Origin: Planctomycetota bacterium
GTDB lineage: Bacteria; Planctomycetota; Phycisphaerae; Sedimentisphaerales; Anaerobacaceae
DNA length: 37,146 nucleotides
Direction: 5' to 3'
Assembly: GCA_014384025.1 (NCBI GenBank)
Contig: JACNGQ010000369.1
Coordinates: forward strand, 1-37,146
Part shown: piece after piece, positions 16,024-24,471 of the stretch
Layout of the letters: each line of letters begins with the position of its first letter
Position numbering within the stretch: the stretch's first letter is position 1
Translations under genes and position numbers: made by a program
Notes under the pieces: model-generated
Told to the model about the DNA's origin: nothing
Databases searched by the model: none
Seen by the model: only the letters and a program-made list of their open reading frames with translations

Positions 16024-17406
16024 ATGATAGTGAACAATCGAAACCATAGTTCTATGTGTGAAGAGGCTAAGCTGTATTATTATGACTGTCTATGTGAAGA
16101 GAGCTGCGGGCTCATCCCGCAATCTACCAGTAACCACATAGAACGGTGTCGGCACTGCCAAAAGCAAATAAACCGGCTTAAAGTTGTGTTATCGCAAAAA
16201 GATTTCATCAAATCAGAGCAGAGACAAAACAGTTCCGCTGTTACTGCCATGCTGGAGCTTCACTTCGCATATATTGATAAGTATGTAACCTGCGATACAG
16301 TCAGGCCGTTTCTTCCCGGTATGTTAGACCCGGCTATAGAGATTAGAATACCAACACCAATAACGGCACATCTGGACAATTGCCAAAAGTGCACCGAAGA
16401 TTTAGGGACGCTCCAAAGGCTGAATCTTAACAGCACGCAATTATACGGCTTAAGCCAGTTCTTTGCGAAAGGGTATTCCCCGGACACCGCGGAGTATTCC
16501 GAAATAGCTGCATCTGTGACGGCTATGGCCGAACGGGCGGATTCTGAGATTGTTACAATATATCACGTAGATGAATCCGGAAAAGCCCGCAAGGCCGGCG
16601 AATCAGAGGACCTTTATGCCGGTTTTCCAATCAGGGTAGAAGTAATAAAACAGAAAGTAGATGTTGAACAGCCCGCTCCAACCTTAAATTTTGCTGCCGC
16701 CTTGAGAGAAAAAGTCTCAGCAATGAATCTGAAACCTTTTCTAAAAGTCGGCGTTGTAGCAGTGGCGGTTATATTAATAGGCTTTGCGCTATTGCTCAAT
16801 ACGCCCTCCGCCAAAGCAGTTACTTTAGAGCAGATTTACAAAGCTGTTGACTCCGTAAAAAATGTCTATATCTCAAGTTTTAAAGTGGGCGGTAGCGAGC
16901 CGACACAAGAGGAATGGATATCACAGACGCTGAATATTTATATGACCAAAACTGCATCTGCAAAAGTGTCAGTCTTGTGGGATATTAAAAATACCCAAAA
17001 AAAGATTTTGCCATTTGAAACCGGCGTAATGGAAACAAACCAACTGCTTGAAGATGACCTTCTCGGTATCAAACATGAAATAAAAGGCTCTTTAGGTTTC
17101 ATGCCATTTAATGATATATCCGAAATTCCTCTAGACTCTAAATTACACCCCATAAATGATGAAATCCTGGAAGTAGCCGAAGGAATTGAGATATACGAGT
17201 TGACATGGCCTAAGAGAAAAAAACTTAGCGGTTCCGCCGAATTCAAGATATGGCGGGTATTTGTAGATGCAAAGACGAGCTTGCCTCAAAAAGTCGAGTG
17301 GTATACAAAACTCGATGATGCTGAGCTTTTACTGGAAACAGTAATGGTAATTGAATATTTGGATGATAACCAAATGCAGAAAGCTGTTAAAGAAGCAGGA
17401 TTTTAG
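16024..17406 (+). CDS. Membrane anti-sigma factor with two zinc-finger-like modules and extracytoplasmic sensor domain
   Basis: The start lies 4 bases after the sigma-factor stop, implying translational coupling. The cytoplasmic N-terminus has two HxxxCxxC motifs, HIERCRHC (H38, C42, C45) and HLDNCQKC (H116, C120, C123), as in zinc anti-sigma (ZAS) domains, which normally occur once. A membrane helix spans about 241-259. The exported part (262-460) contains LEQIYKAVDSVKNVYISS and repeated beta strands, reminiscent of LolA/RseB-like folds; that resemblance is my inference. By analogy with ECF systems, an envelope signal would release the sigma factor. Its stop codon overlaps that of the convergent pseudopilin gene by 4 bases, leaving no space for a separate terminator. 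Confidence 0.85.
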   Translation: MIVNNRNHSSMCEEAKLYYYDCLCEESCGLIPQSTSNHIERCRHCQKQINRLKVVLSQKDFIKSEQRQNSSAVTAMLELHFAYIDKYVTCDTVRPFLPGMLDPAIEIRIPTPITAHLDNCQKCTEDLGTLQRLNLNSTQLYGLSQFFAKGYSPDTAEYSEIAASVTAMAERADSEIVTIYHVDESGKARKAGESEDLYAGFPIRVEVIKQKVDVEQPAPTLNFAAALREKVSAMNLKPFLKVGVVAVAVILIGFALLLNTPSAKAVTLEQIYKAVDSVKNVYISSFKVGGSEPTQEEWISQTLNIYMTKTASAKVSVLWDIKNTQKKILPFETGVMETNQLLEDDLLGIKHEIKGSLGFMPFNDISEIPLDSKLHPINDEILEVAEGIEIYELTWPKRKKLSGSAEFKIWRVFVDAKTSLPQKVEWYTKLDDAELLLETVMVIEYLDDNQMQKAVKEAGF

Positions 17407-18209
17407 TCATTGTTGTTTTGGATTGGCCGCCAGAGTGGATAACGATTATTGTAGCCGGTTTCGGTTTTTTCAACAAATAACTCTTCAGCTTGTCTGCGTT
17501 CGACATGTCCATCAACAAATCCGACGTTGACTTTTTTATTCGGATGGCGGCCGATTATAGCGTCCCATTTCTGGCTGGGCCATAAAGTTTTTTCTTTGTT
17601 AATCTCAAGGCCGGGCACGTAAGCAGCATCTGCGATAGAACTAACGAGAGACATAGGCGGAACATCCGAAACATGCCACCAGTTTATTATGCTGTAGCCG
17701 CTGTCAACTATCAGTAGAGTTTCTCCTTGTCTTTGTATATCACTTTTGCTCAAAGGCGTTCCGACAAATTCCGCACGGCTTTTTCTGCCGTTCGAGTTTT
17801 TACATATGGATTGGTTCACGCCGTAATTACTATGAAGGACATGTTCAATTTGAGGATCATTTATCCGTCTGGATGGGCACCAAAGCGGCGCTTTTTTGCC
17901 CTTGTTTTTTCTGGAATGGTCGGAAATATGATTAAACCACCACCATCCAATTCTATCGTACAAGGGATTCCCGGGTTCGCCGCCGGGAGGTAGTTCTTGA
18001 GGAGTGTCATCAAAAGCATGTGGGAAAGTTCCGTTGTCGTCTTCATACATAGTCAAACTTAAGACCAGTTGTTTAATTTGTGAGCTGCACAGAAGGGTTT
18101 CAGCTTGCAGTCTTGAGATTCGTAACGAAGGTAATAATATGGCTATCATCAAGGCAATTACTGCAACAACAACAAGCAGTTCGATAAGTGTAAAGCCCTC
18201 GCGTTTCAT
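17403..18209 (-). CDS. Pseudopilin-like protein with type IV prepilin N-terminus and H-X-DG motif
   Basis: The N-terminus GFTLIELLVVVAVIALMIAILLP is shortened here to its key parts: G5/F6 is the prepilin-peptidase site, E10 is the conserved +5 glutamate, and residues 7-28 are the hydrophobic helix. The C-terminus has RHPNKKVNVGFVDGH (221-235), the planctomycete H-Xn-DG motif, with 10 rather than the usual 9 residues between His and Asp-Gly. Such proteins are abundant in Planctomycetota and are presumed to belong to type II secretion or pilus-like assemblies, but few have known roles. The ribosome site is poor (AAAGG 2 bases before ATG) and a consensus promoter lies right at the start codon, suggesting a leaderless or nearly leaderless message. 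It is separated from the C39 gene upstream by a strong terminator. Confidence 0.88.
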   Translation of the reverse strand: MKREGFTLIELLVVVAVIALMIAILLPSLRISRLQAETLLCSSQIKQLVLSLTMYEDDNGTFPHAFDDTPQELPPGGEPGNPLYDRIGWWWFNHISDHSRKNKGKKAPLWCPSRRINDPQIEHVLHSNYGVNQSICKNSNGRKSRAEFVGTPLSKSDIQRQGETLLIVDSGYSIINWWHVSDVPPMSLVSSIADAAYVPGLEINKEKTLWPSQKWDAIIGRHPNKKVNVGFVDGHVERRQAEELFVEKTETGYNNRYPLWRPIQNNND

Positions 18210-18217
18210 AACCTTTC

Positions 18218-18246
18218 ATTATACGGCAGCTCTTGAGAATAGTCAA
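18218..18246 (-). promoter_or_regulatory. Promoter abutting the pseudopilin start codon
   Basis: The minus strand reads TTGACT (18241-18246), 17 bases, then TATAAT (18218-18223). Only 8 bases separate the -10 from the ATG, so transcription would start at or next to the start codon. Placement just after the upstream gene's terminator supports it as a real separate promoter. Confidence 0.7.
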
Positions 18247-18258
18247 CATGAATGGACA

Positions 18259-18293
18259 ATAAAAAAGCAGATGGAGATATACTCCATCTGCTT
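18259..18293 (-). terminator. Strong intrinsic terminator after the C39-peptidase gene
   Basis: On the minus strand a perfect 12-bp stem (AAGCAGATGGAG with CTCCATCTGCTT, 5-base loop) is followed by a run of T residues. It lies 25 bases after the stop of the C39 gene. This is a textbook rho-independent terminator and isolates that gene from the pseudopilin gene. Confidence 0.88.
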
Positions 18294-18317
18294 GATTTGC
18301 TGCAATCTTAACATCAG

Positions 18318-20120
18318 TTAATCACATGCCCGCATATAATAGTAACTCCAACTGCCCGTGTCGCAGCTCCATGGGTCATAAGGGTCGTTGAAACAGGGTT
18401 TACTTGCGCTTCTGATCTTAGAAGAAGTGCTGCAGCTTCCGCTCGGGGCCGATTCGCATCCCCAGCGTTCAAACCATACCTGGTAGCTGCCGCCGCACAC
18501 TCCGCCGTATTCGTCGCAAAACGAAACATCGTATTCCTGCAATAGGTCTGTGCACGAATAGCCTGTGCCGCCGATGATATTTTGAAGCTGGTTATCGGCA
18601 ATTTCAACAAAGCTGTCTTGTATTTTGATAGGCTGGTCTGAAACCAAAAGAGCAATCCCCTCAGTCCAGTCCATATCAAAAAAGGCGACGTCCGTACGAT
18701 AGAAGAATTTATTGTTTGTTAAATCTATACTGCTGACATACCTTTCGTCAATGTCCCCAAGTACGATGAAATGATTCTTCTCCGGAATATGAAGGATTAC
18801 CTCACAGCCGTCCAGCTTTTGAAGCGCTTTGATATCGAGCTGAACAGCTCGGCAATAAAGACCCAGACGCTGTACGAATTCCTTCATCGCATCAAGGCTT
18901 GTGGTCTTATCCGGCCCGCTTACTAATTGTGCGAGCTGCTGGTCGGTAACATCCTTACCTGACCGCGAAACTGCATATTTTAATGCCGCCGTTGCGCAGT
19001 TTTGTAACTGTGTGCCTTCGGATGCTGCGAAAGATAATCTTTCAAGCAAGAGCTTGTCCGTATCGACAGTGTGTGAGTAGTTGTACATTGCAGGTTTATC
19101 GGTAAGATAGGAACGATACTCTATCAATGCGTTGGCCTCGTATTCGATGTTAAAACTCCCCGGTGCCGGAGTTTCACCACTAATAGTAGTAAGTACCCAG
19201 ACGTCGTAAGCCAATAGCTGTTTGTTCCAGGCATCGTATTGCTCTATCGAAATATTAGCTGGAACCCATTGACCTGAGACTAATTGGTAGCTGCCGTATT
19301 GTGAGGAAGTGACAGTATTACTGCCGTTCATCGAAGCTGAAATAACTGCATAATCTTTTTCCGGGTCCATTACAAAGACCATTTCTGAGCCGTCCGGATT
19401 GTTAATTGTCATACGTATCTGGGTTTGGTTATCGATATCTTTCTCTTCTGCCGATGTTTCGGCCGCCGAAAGGTTCTCGTATGTGCAATAGCCATGTCCC
19501 CAGGGAATGACCCCGGCGGTTAAAGGCCCTTGAATGGAATGTTTGATTGAACCCATAGTATCAGTGAATTCTTGATTGGCGGGTAAACAATACATTGTGT
19601 ATTGTTGGCCGTTCCATGCAAATATACGTCGGGTGTTCCAGTCTAAATCAAACTGATCGGTCATGAAATTGCCTGCTAAGCATGCCTCAGGCGTTACTGA
19701 GTCTGTTCGTGAGCTTACGTTGATTTCCCAGTAGAACCTGTCCCCGTCAAATCTTACTTCCACATTCGAATTCATTGTGTATTTGTTGGACAGCCTGTAA
19801 CGGACATTGAATGGAATGGCATCAAGCATCATTGTCTGTAATCCCTGGGTTAATTCCCGTTTGTTTGGATTGCTTTGATAACCTTTAATTTGTTCGGTGA
19901 TTTGAAGGTTAATCTCAGCTATGCCACTTGTTTTCGGTGCCCGGTATTCTTCATGTTTGGCCTCGATTGTACCTGCAGATATCCAGGTATCTCTTGGCTG
20001 GCTTGTTAGCTTTTCGAGGATTTGCAAAATCTCACCTCTGTCCAGCGGCCTGTCTGCAAAAGAAATACAGCTGATAGTTAGTGGCAACAAAATTGCGGTT
20101 AAGAAATGTTTCGTGTTCAT
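18318..20120 (-). CDS. Secreted C39-peptidase protein with double-glycine motif and 8-cysteine tail
   Basis: The ATG at 20120 is chosen because AAGGAGG lies 5 bases upstream; earlier in-frame starts overlap that site. Residues 1-22 form a signal peptide. Residues about 25-355 are beta-rich and unassigned. Residues about 362-496 align with C39 (bacteriocin-processing) peptidases: LQNCATAALKYA (C375), TSLDAMKEFVQRLGL, LDIKALQKLDG, KNHFIVLGDID (H450) and SSIDLT (D466), ending GIALLV. Residues 505-518 read FVEIADNQLQNIIGG, which resembles the double-glycine leaders cut by C39 peptidases. The last 82 residues have cysteines at 523, 535, 542, 555, 563, 576, 586 and 599. Normal C39 domains sit in ABC exporters and act on separate peptides; no transporter domain is present here. 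I infer a self-processing secreted precursor. The ECF/anti-sigma pair lies nearby, beyond the pseudopilin gene. Confidence 0.85.
   Translation of the reverse strand: MNTKHFLTAILLPLTISCISFADRPLDRGEILQILEKLTSQPRDTWISAGTIEAKHEEYRAPKTSGIAEINLQITEQIKGYQSNPNKRELTQGLQTMMLDAIPFNVRYRLSNKYTMNSNVEVRFDGDRFYWEINVSSRTDSVTPEACLAGNFMTDQFDLDWNTRRIFAWNGQQYTMYCLPANQEFTDTMGSIKHSIQGPLTAGVIPWGHGYCTYENLSAAETSAEEKDIDNQTQIRMTINNPDGSEMVFVMDPEKDYAVISASMNGSNTVTSSQYGSYQLVSGQWVPANISIEQYDAWNKQLLAYDVWVLTTISGETPAPGSFNIEYEANALIEYRSYLTDKPAMYNYSHTVDTDKLLLERLSFAASEGTQLQNCATAALKYAVSRSGKDVTDQQLAQLVSGPDKTTSLDAMKEFVQRLGLYCRAVQLDIKALQKLDGCEVILHIPEKNHFIVLGDIDERYVSSIDLTNNKFFYRTDVAFFDMDWTEGIALLVSDQPIKIQDSFVEIADNQLQNIIGGTGYSCTDLLQEYDVSFCDEYGGVCGGSYQVWFERWGCESAPSGSCSTSSKIRSASKPCFNDPYDPWSCDTGSWSYYYMRACD
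18321..18566 (-). other. Predicted Cys-rich peptide after the GG site of the C39 protein
   Basis: This segment encodes residues 519-600 of the C39 protein, downstream of the GG pair encoded at 18567-18572. It has eight cysteines in 82 residues, six or more aromatic residues and many Gly/Ser, consistent with a disulfide-bonded secreted peptide. Release by cleavage is inferred from the leader-like sequence before it and has not been shown. Confidence 0.55.
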
Positions 20121-20470
20121 CATTACCTCCTTCACTTACTAAAGTTTCGACTAATACAAATGGTGACTTAACAACCAAAGTGTTTTAGGCCAGCCTGTGC
20201 TGCCTTTTCGTAAATGAAGGCGGTTCTGATGCTTGAAATGTTGATTGTTTTTTTGATTATTTCTAAAAATAATTACTCAGGAGGTAATATTTGGAGCAAA
20301 AATTGCGCATGCAGCTTTGAAATACACATTTCCTGCTCCTGAGAAAAGGATGCAATTTATGGGACGTGAAGACCGGTGGCAAGAAGAATGTTACCTCAGG
20401 TCTTTGTACCATGCAGATATCATTGCGACCCAGATCGATATCGGGTGCGAAAGAACGCTTATTTCTTCGA
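20121..20470. other. Intergenic region between SUMF1-domain gene and C39 gene
   Basis: This 350-base spacer holds the AAGGAGG ribosome site of the C39 gene (20126-20132). An AT-rich inverted repeat (ATTATTT...AAATAAT) near 20258-20278 may form a hairpin. I see no convincing -35/-10 pair for the C39 gene and no small gene. Confidence 0.4.
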
Positions 20471-21469
20471 TTATTTAGTGCCCTTTTCTATAGAGCAAGC
20501 CACCCGGAAACCTATAAAGTCCATTTCCGGCAGCCACCATATGCTCTTGGGTATCTGTGGGTCGCCGGAACGCCACCATTCCTGCTCGAAGGTTCTGGCC
20601 GCACAACGCAGTTCTTCTGCAGAGCAGCTATAGTCTCCCCCACGAGCTACATGTAACTCGCCGGTCTTAGGGCCCTTAGGATTGACAGAAGGGCTCTTTT
20701 TGGCAGCTTCTTGATAAGCGGTGGGACTGTAGAAATCGTGAACCCACTCCCGAACATTGCCTGACATATCATACAGACCCCAGGCATTGGGTTTTTTCTT
20801 ACCCACCGGATTGGTTTCACTGTCCGCGGTATCCTCGAACCACCCAAAATCCGCAAGCTTTTTTGGATCATCCCCAAAGCTAAATACGGTGCTGCTGCCC
20901 GCACGACAGGCATATTCCCATTCGGCTTCTGTTGGTAAATGATAGTTTTTCCCGGTTTTTTTCGAAAGCCACCTGCAAAATGTCATGGCGTTGTGCCAGG
21001 TTATCCCGATGGCCGGGTGTGTGTCTTCGTACCCCATCGTCATATCCCCATAAACAGGGGTAGGGCCGGTTATCACGTCAACATCGTCCTTGCCCTTTTG
21101 TTCCTTGTCCTTTTTAGCTTCCTCGACCGCAATGAAGTCTCTCTTCGCACTGACTGTTTCTCGATAAAAGGCCATAAAAAGTTTAATGGTGGCCTCTTTT
21201 GGGCAAAGGTAGAAGGAATCGAGCCGTACCTTGTGCTGAGGCCCCTCATGGTCCTGACGACCGGCCTCATCGACCGGGCTGCCCATCAGAAAACTGCCCC
21301 CGGGAATGAGAACCATTTCAAAAGAAATCTTTTCGCCGTCTTTTGCAGTAACAATCTCCGTGTACTTCTTCGGAAGCTTTTTTTGCGCCGCTGTAGTGTC
21401 CTCAGGCATCGTAACGGCGAAATAGACCACCAAAGCAATAACACCTACCAATATACGACTTAACCTCAT
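20471..21469 (-). CDS. Secreted SUMF1/formylglycine-generating-enzyme-fold protein
   Basis: The ATG at 21469 has AGGAG 8 bases upstream; an earlier in-frame ATG overlaps that site. An N-terminal hydrophobic segment (about 6-22) acts as a signal or anchor. Residues about 40-325 are a SUMF1 domain: FEMVLIPGGSFLMGS, HPAIGITWHNAMTFCRWL, YHLPTEAEWEYACRAG, GLYDMSGNVREWV, ARGGDYSCSAEELRCAAR and IGFRVA. True formylglycine-generating enzymes have a Cys pair four residues apart in the RGG region; here the cysteines (C282, C289) are six apart, so sulfatase activation is unlikely. No sulfatase gene is in the window. Many planctomycete SUMF1 proteins are of this non-canonical kind with unknown function. 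A charged insert (EEAKKDKEQKGKDD) interrupts the domain near residue 115-130. Confidence 0.88.
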   Translation of the reverse strand: MRLSRILVGVIALVVYFAVTMPEDTTAAQKKLPKKYTEIVTAKDGEKISFEMVLIPGGSFLMGSPVDEAGRQDHEGPQHKVRLDSFYLCPKEATIKLFMAFYRETVSAKRDFIAVEEAKKDKEQKGKDDVDVITGPTPVYGDMTMGYEDTHPAIGITWHNAMTFCRWLSKKTGKNYHLPTEAEWEYACRAGSSTVFSFGDDPKKLADFGWFEDTADSETNPVGKKKPNAWGLYDMSGNVREWVHDFYSPTAYQEAAKKSPSVNPKGPKTGELHVARGGDYSCSAEELRCAARTFEQEWWRSGDPQIPKSIWWLPEMDFIGFRVACSIEKGTK

Positions 21470-21606
21470 ATTATTTCTCCTCATAACTATACTATTTACT
21501 AAAAAAGTGTATCCAGCCGTCTGTAGATAAGACGTTTTTCACGACTTTTTATGATACACAAAAGCAATATTTATTTATTTATTTTCTGCGGTGAGTACCT
21601 TCCACC

Positions 21607-22926
21607 TCAAATCATTTTTGTAAAACCTGGTATCGGCACGGGATAGCTGCCATCGGCACCCGCCTTAGCCGGCGGTTCCATACCATCGTGGCAATCTTCA
21701 GCCCTTGGCGGGTAATAGAAATCAGATTTATTAATTTCCTCCCAGGTAACCTCCTTGCCGGTATAACAGGATATCTGTCCCATCACGCCGACCATTGTGC
21801 TGCGAGTCATGTAATCGCCGTTATTGACAGGATTACCTGAGCGAATCGCCTTAAATAGTACATCGTGCTCTATCTGATAGGGATCGCACCTTTCCTTCCA
21901 GCGCCAGTCTGTTTCACCCCAGATTCGGCACCCTGTAATAGAGGCCTTGCCTTTACTGCCGAGCACAACGCTGGAAGAATCGTTATAACATCCATTTGTC
22001 GTCCGGCAGAATGCATATATACGCACCCCGTTTTCGTATTCGTAAATCACCGAATGGTGATCGAACACGTCGCCATAGATAGGCTCAATCATTGAAGAGC
22101 GCCCGCCAAGACCGTGGCATTTCACGGGGACCTCATTGTGCATTACCCAGCTTGAACGGTCAAGGTTATGCACAAGCGACTGGGGTACATCATCCCCGGA
22201 GAGCCAGCGGAAATGGTATTGAGTGCTGCATTGCCACTGAAGCTCCGAAAGCCCCGCTTGGCGCTCTATGATTACGTATGGAGCCCGCAGGAAGTTCTCT
22301 TCAATGGAAATGACATCACCAATTGCGCCGTCATGGATACGTTTTATGGTTTCAGCGTACCCTGTGTGATACCGGCTGTGCAAGCCGGAAACCAGGCACA
22401 ATCCCTCCCGTTTTGCCCGTTGGGCCGCTCGCTGCAAGAGCTTAATCCCCACAGGGTCTATGCCGTGAGGCTTCTCCACAAAAACATGCTTTCCGGCCCT
22501 AATCGCCGTCATGGCATGAAGCGGGTGGAACTTGGCCGCATTAGCAATTACAACCACATCCGATGACTCAATCACGTGCTTATAACCGTCGAAACCGGCA
22601 AAACAGTGATCGTCATCGGCGATAACCTGATTGCCCTTCTGTTCTTTCAAAATCCTGCGTTTCTCTTTGACCCGGTCCATGAAGATATCACACATCGCAA
22701 CCAATCTCGCGCCTGAGTCCGCGGTGAGCGCCTGAGCGGCCGCTCCGGTATTTCGCCCGCCGCAACCAATCATACCCACACGAAGAATATCGCTGCCCCC
22801 GGCATATACGCTGTTACTAATGCCCAGTGTCCCCGTTACGGCAGCAGAAGCTGCAACTGTCGAAGCTTTCAAAAACTCCCGCCTCGTCGTTCCGGCATCT
22901 TTGCCTGGTTCGTTCGCATGTGCCAT
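21607..22926 (-). CDS. Tat-exported Gfo/Idh/MocA family oxidoreductase (first copy)
   Basis: The ATG at 22926 has AAGGAG 6 bases upstream; an in-frame ATG 8 codons earlier lacks one. Residues 13-21 contain the twin-arginine motif TTRREFLKA followed by a small-residue hydrophobic stretch. The nucleotide-binding start is LRVGMIGCGGRNTGAA (48-63), and the family EKP motif is VFVEKPHGIDP. At 439 residues the length is typical. Such enzymes use NAD(P) to oxidise or reduce sugars; the Tat signal means export with the cofactor already bound. It lies 137 bases upstream of the SUMF1 gene and 180 bases downstream of the second oxidoreductase, all on the minus strand, so the three may share the promoter at 24581-24608. 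Substrate unknown. Confidence 0.92.
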   Translation of the reverse strand: MAHANEPGKDAGTTRREFLKASTVAASAAVTGTLGISNSVYAGGSDILRVGMIGCGGRNTGAAAQALTADSGARLVAMCDIFMDRVKEKRRILKEQKGNQVIADDDHCFAGFDGYKHVIESSDVVVIANAAKFHPLHAMTAIRAGKHVFVEKPHGIDPVGIKLLQRAAQRAKREGLCLVSGLHSRYHTGYAETIKRIHDGAIGDVISIEENFLRAPYVIIERQAGLSELQWQCSTQYHFRWLSGDDVPQSLVHNLDRSSWVMHNEVPVKCHGLGGRSSMIEPIYGDVFDHHSVIYEYENGVRIYAFCRTTNGCYNDSSSVVLGSKGKASITGCRIWGETDWRWKERCDPYQIEHDVLFKAIRSGNPVNNGDYMTRSTMVGVMGQISCYTGKEVTWEEINKSDFYYPPRAEDCHDGMEPPAKAGADGSYPVPIPGFTKMI

Positions 22927-23040
22927 AGTATCTCCTTCGTCGAAGCACAATTAGCCCCGAGCTAATCATTAGTGCATTTCGCGCAATCTAATTCTGTTCT
23001 CGATTTTTATTCACCTTACTTACAAATTGCCATATTTCAG

Positions 23041-23110
23041 GATAAAATTACTCGATCCGGTGCCTAACTTTAGTCACTTTGAACTTTAGGCACTTTTAAT
23101 TTCACTTTAG
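23041..23110 (-). repeat. Cluster of short CTAAAGT/AAAGTG-type repeats
   Basis: On the minus strand, TAAAGT occurs repeatedly with variant spacers (ACTAAAGTG, CCTAAAGTT, ACTAAAGTT, AAAAGTG) over about 65 bases, beginning at the stop codon of the second oxidoreductase. Units are degenerate and 9-16 bases apart. Similar heptamer-like clusters are known to me in other planctomycete intergenic DNA, from memory only. Function unknown. Confidence 0.45.
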
Positions 23111-24471
23111 TATTCCCTGTCCTTGAGGATACCCGGCTGCGGAAGGGGATATTTGCCGTCGGCGTTAAGCCGTACCGGCCCAACCGAATCCATTTCCATC
23201 TTGTCAACATCGGGAGCAAACTCGTGCTTGCAGTTGAGCATATCGTCGAAAGTAACGACTTGGCCGGTATGAGCCGCCATACGACCCATAGAGGTAACCA
23301 TACTTCCCAAAGCACCGCGTTTGGCCTCGTTATAAGGCTCATCGTTACGAATAGCTTCAATAAGGTCGTCCCATTCGAGTTGATAAGGACTCGGCTCGGG
23401 TTGTGGAACTCGCCATATCAGATTATCTAAGTTCATATTGTGGCCTTTGTAGGTCCGTACCTTACCCGGATGGTGGCTGTTCGTCGAGATGACGGCTGAG
23501 CCTGTGGTACCGAGGGCATAACTGGAGAAAGCACCTTTACAACCATCCATGGCCCGGCCGTAATAAAACAGCTTCGTGCCGTCAGGATAGGTATATTCAA
23601 CCGAGTAAGTATCGAGGTTCTGGTCAAGGGTATTGCCTCGGTAATGGCGTCCGCCGCTGGCCTGGGCCTCGACCGGCCAGGCGCCTTTCATCATTGAACA
23701 CTCGTCGATTTGGTGAATGTAGAAGTCGCTGTACATACCGCCGCTGGCCCAAAGGAAGGCGTGGAAACGCGATATCTGGTAAAGCGCCTCGCTCATTCCA
23801 TCGGGTTTTGGTCCGGCTGTGCATGCACGTCCGGCCATTCGGTAGGCGTGCATAGCGATGATATTGCCGATTTCACCGTCATCAATGCGCCGCTTCAGCT
23901 CCTGTCGGCCCCTGCAATGGCGAATCATAAGACCAACACCTACTTTTAATTTTCTCCGCTCCGATTCTTCGGCAAGTTTCAGCATCCTCCGGGTAGTCGG
24001 ACCGTCAACTGTAACAGGCTTTTCCATGAATACGTTAAGGCCCTTCCGGATGGCATACGCAAAATGCACCCAGCGGAACGCCGGTGGCGTCGCAAAGATT
24101 GCCACATCGCCTGCATTAATGCAATCCATCGCCTTTTGGTAACCGTCGAAGCCAAGAAATTGGCGCTCCTTCGGCACATCCACCTGATTGGCGTGGTTTT
24201 TCTGAAGATTCTTGTAGCTGTTGTCAAGCTTGCGCTGAAAGACATCTGCCATTGCAACCAGCCTGATACGGCCATTCTTAACAGATAGAGCATTCGATGC
24301 CGCACCGGTCCCACGGCCGCCGCAGCCAATCAAGACTATATTGATTGTGTCGCTGCCGGCCGCATAGATCTTTGGAACGATTCCCGCCGCCAAAGCCGAA
24401 GCCGCCGCAATCTTCCCGCTGGTCTTCAAAAACTCTCGACGTGATGTGTTTGTTTCAACATTTTCACTCAT
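23107..24471 (-). CDS. Tat-exported Gfo/Idh/MocA family oxidoreductase (second copy)
   Basis: The start at 24471 is supported by AGGAG 10 bases upstream and by a consensus promoter that overlaps the longer open frame, which rules out a start near 24591. The Tat motif TSRREFLKTS lies at about 8-17, followed by a signal ending YAAG. The cofactor site is INIVLIGCGGRGTGAA and the EKP motif is VFMEKPVTVDGP. At 454 residues it is typical. It shares the GCGGR(G/N)TGAA block with the downstream copy, and the two genes are arranged in tandem. It is the first gene after the promoter, hence probably the best expressed of the group. Likely role: oxidation of a glycoside or inositol-like sugar outside the membrane; exact substrate unknown. 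Confidence 0.93.
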   Translation of the reverse strand: MSENVETNTSRREFLKTSGKIAAASALAAGIVPKIYAAGSDTINIVLIGCGGRGTGAASNALSVKNGRIRLVAMADVFQRKLDNSYKNLQKNHANQVDVPKERQFLGFDGYQKAMDCINAGDVAIFATPPAFRWVHFAYAIRKGLNVFMEKPVTVDGPTTRRMLKLAEESERRKLKVGVGLMIRHCRGRQELKRRIDDGEIGNIIAMHAYRMAGRACTAGPKPDGMSEALYQISRFHAFLWASGGMYSDFYIHQIDECSMMKGAWPVEAQASGGRHYRGNTLDQNLDTYSVEYTYPDGTKLFYYGRAMDGCKGAFSSYALGTTGSAVISTNSHHPGKVRTYKGHNMNLDNLIWRVPQPEPSPYQLEWDDLIEAIRNDEPYNEAKRGALGSMVTSMGRMAAHTGQVVTFDDMLNCKHEFAPDVDKMEMDSVGPVRLNADGKYPLPQPGILKDREY

